Source: Planctomycetaceae bacterium (GTDB taxonomy: Bacteria > Planctomycetota > Planctomycetia > Pirellulales > UBA1268). From it: a stretch of DNA of 5,405 nt. The stretch spans positions 1 through 5,405 of the forward strand of contig CANETO010000171.1 of NCBI GenBank assembly GCA_947440895.1. The letters are read 5' to 3'. A program made the translations under genes and the position numbers. Positions 5,394 to 5,405 of this stretch are shown here, piece after piece. Under the pieces are notes generated by a model. It worked only from the letters and a program-made list of their open reading frames with translations, had not been told where the DNA came from and ran no database searches. Positions within the stretch are counted from its first letter, which is position 1, and each line of letters opens with the position of its first letter.

Positions 5394-5405
5394 CACGGGG
5401 AGACC

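Noticed and set aside
1..5405. tRNA, rRNA, CRISPR array, insertion sequence ends or attachment sites
   Set aside because: I saw no cloverleaf, no regularly spaced direct repeats, no transposase-like reading frame and no terminal inverted repeat pair.

Overview
This is a GC-rich bacterial window. It most likely comes from a planctomycete (Pirellula-like Planctomycetota). The best clue is a secreted S46-type peptidase fused to a DUF1080 (3-keto-disaccharide hydrolase) domain, because DUF1080 proteins are greatly expanded in that phylum. The taxonomic call is an inference from protein style, not from a marker gene.

Layout. (1) Positions 842 to 1, minus strand: the first 280 codons of a ComM/YifB-type AAA+ ATPase, cut by the window edge. 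It has a near-consensus sigma70 promoter at 885-913. A terminator-like hairpin pointing the same way sits just upstream at 923-955. (2) Positions 1054-1541, plus strand: a two-gene cassette, a DUF4160 gene that appears broken by one extra base followed by an intact, overlapping DUF2442 gene. (3) Positions 1600-2466, minus strand: a second two-gene cassette, convergent with the first. It holds a small helical protein of unknown function followed by a pol-beta-fold nucleotidyltransferase with all expected acidic residues. (4) Positions 2595-5393, plus strand: a 932-residue exported protein with a signal peptide, an S46 dipeptidyl-peptidase-like domain and a C-terminal DUF1080 domain.

How the parts relate. 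The ATPase and the large exported peptidase look like resident chromosomal genes. The roughly 1.4 kb between them carries two small convergent gene pairs whose architecture resembles toxin-antitoxin or accessory modules, and one of them shows decay. No transposase, integrase, tRNA or CRISPR array was seen. There is no gene-free stretch longer than about 215 bases. The points most worth a second look are the peptidase-DUF1080 fusion, the small-protein/nucleotidyltransferase pair, and the single-base frameshift in the DUF4160 gene.
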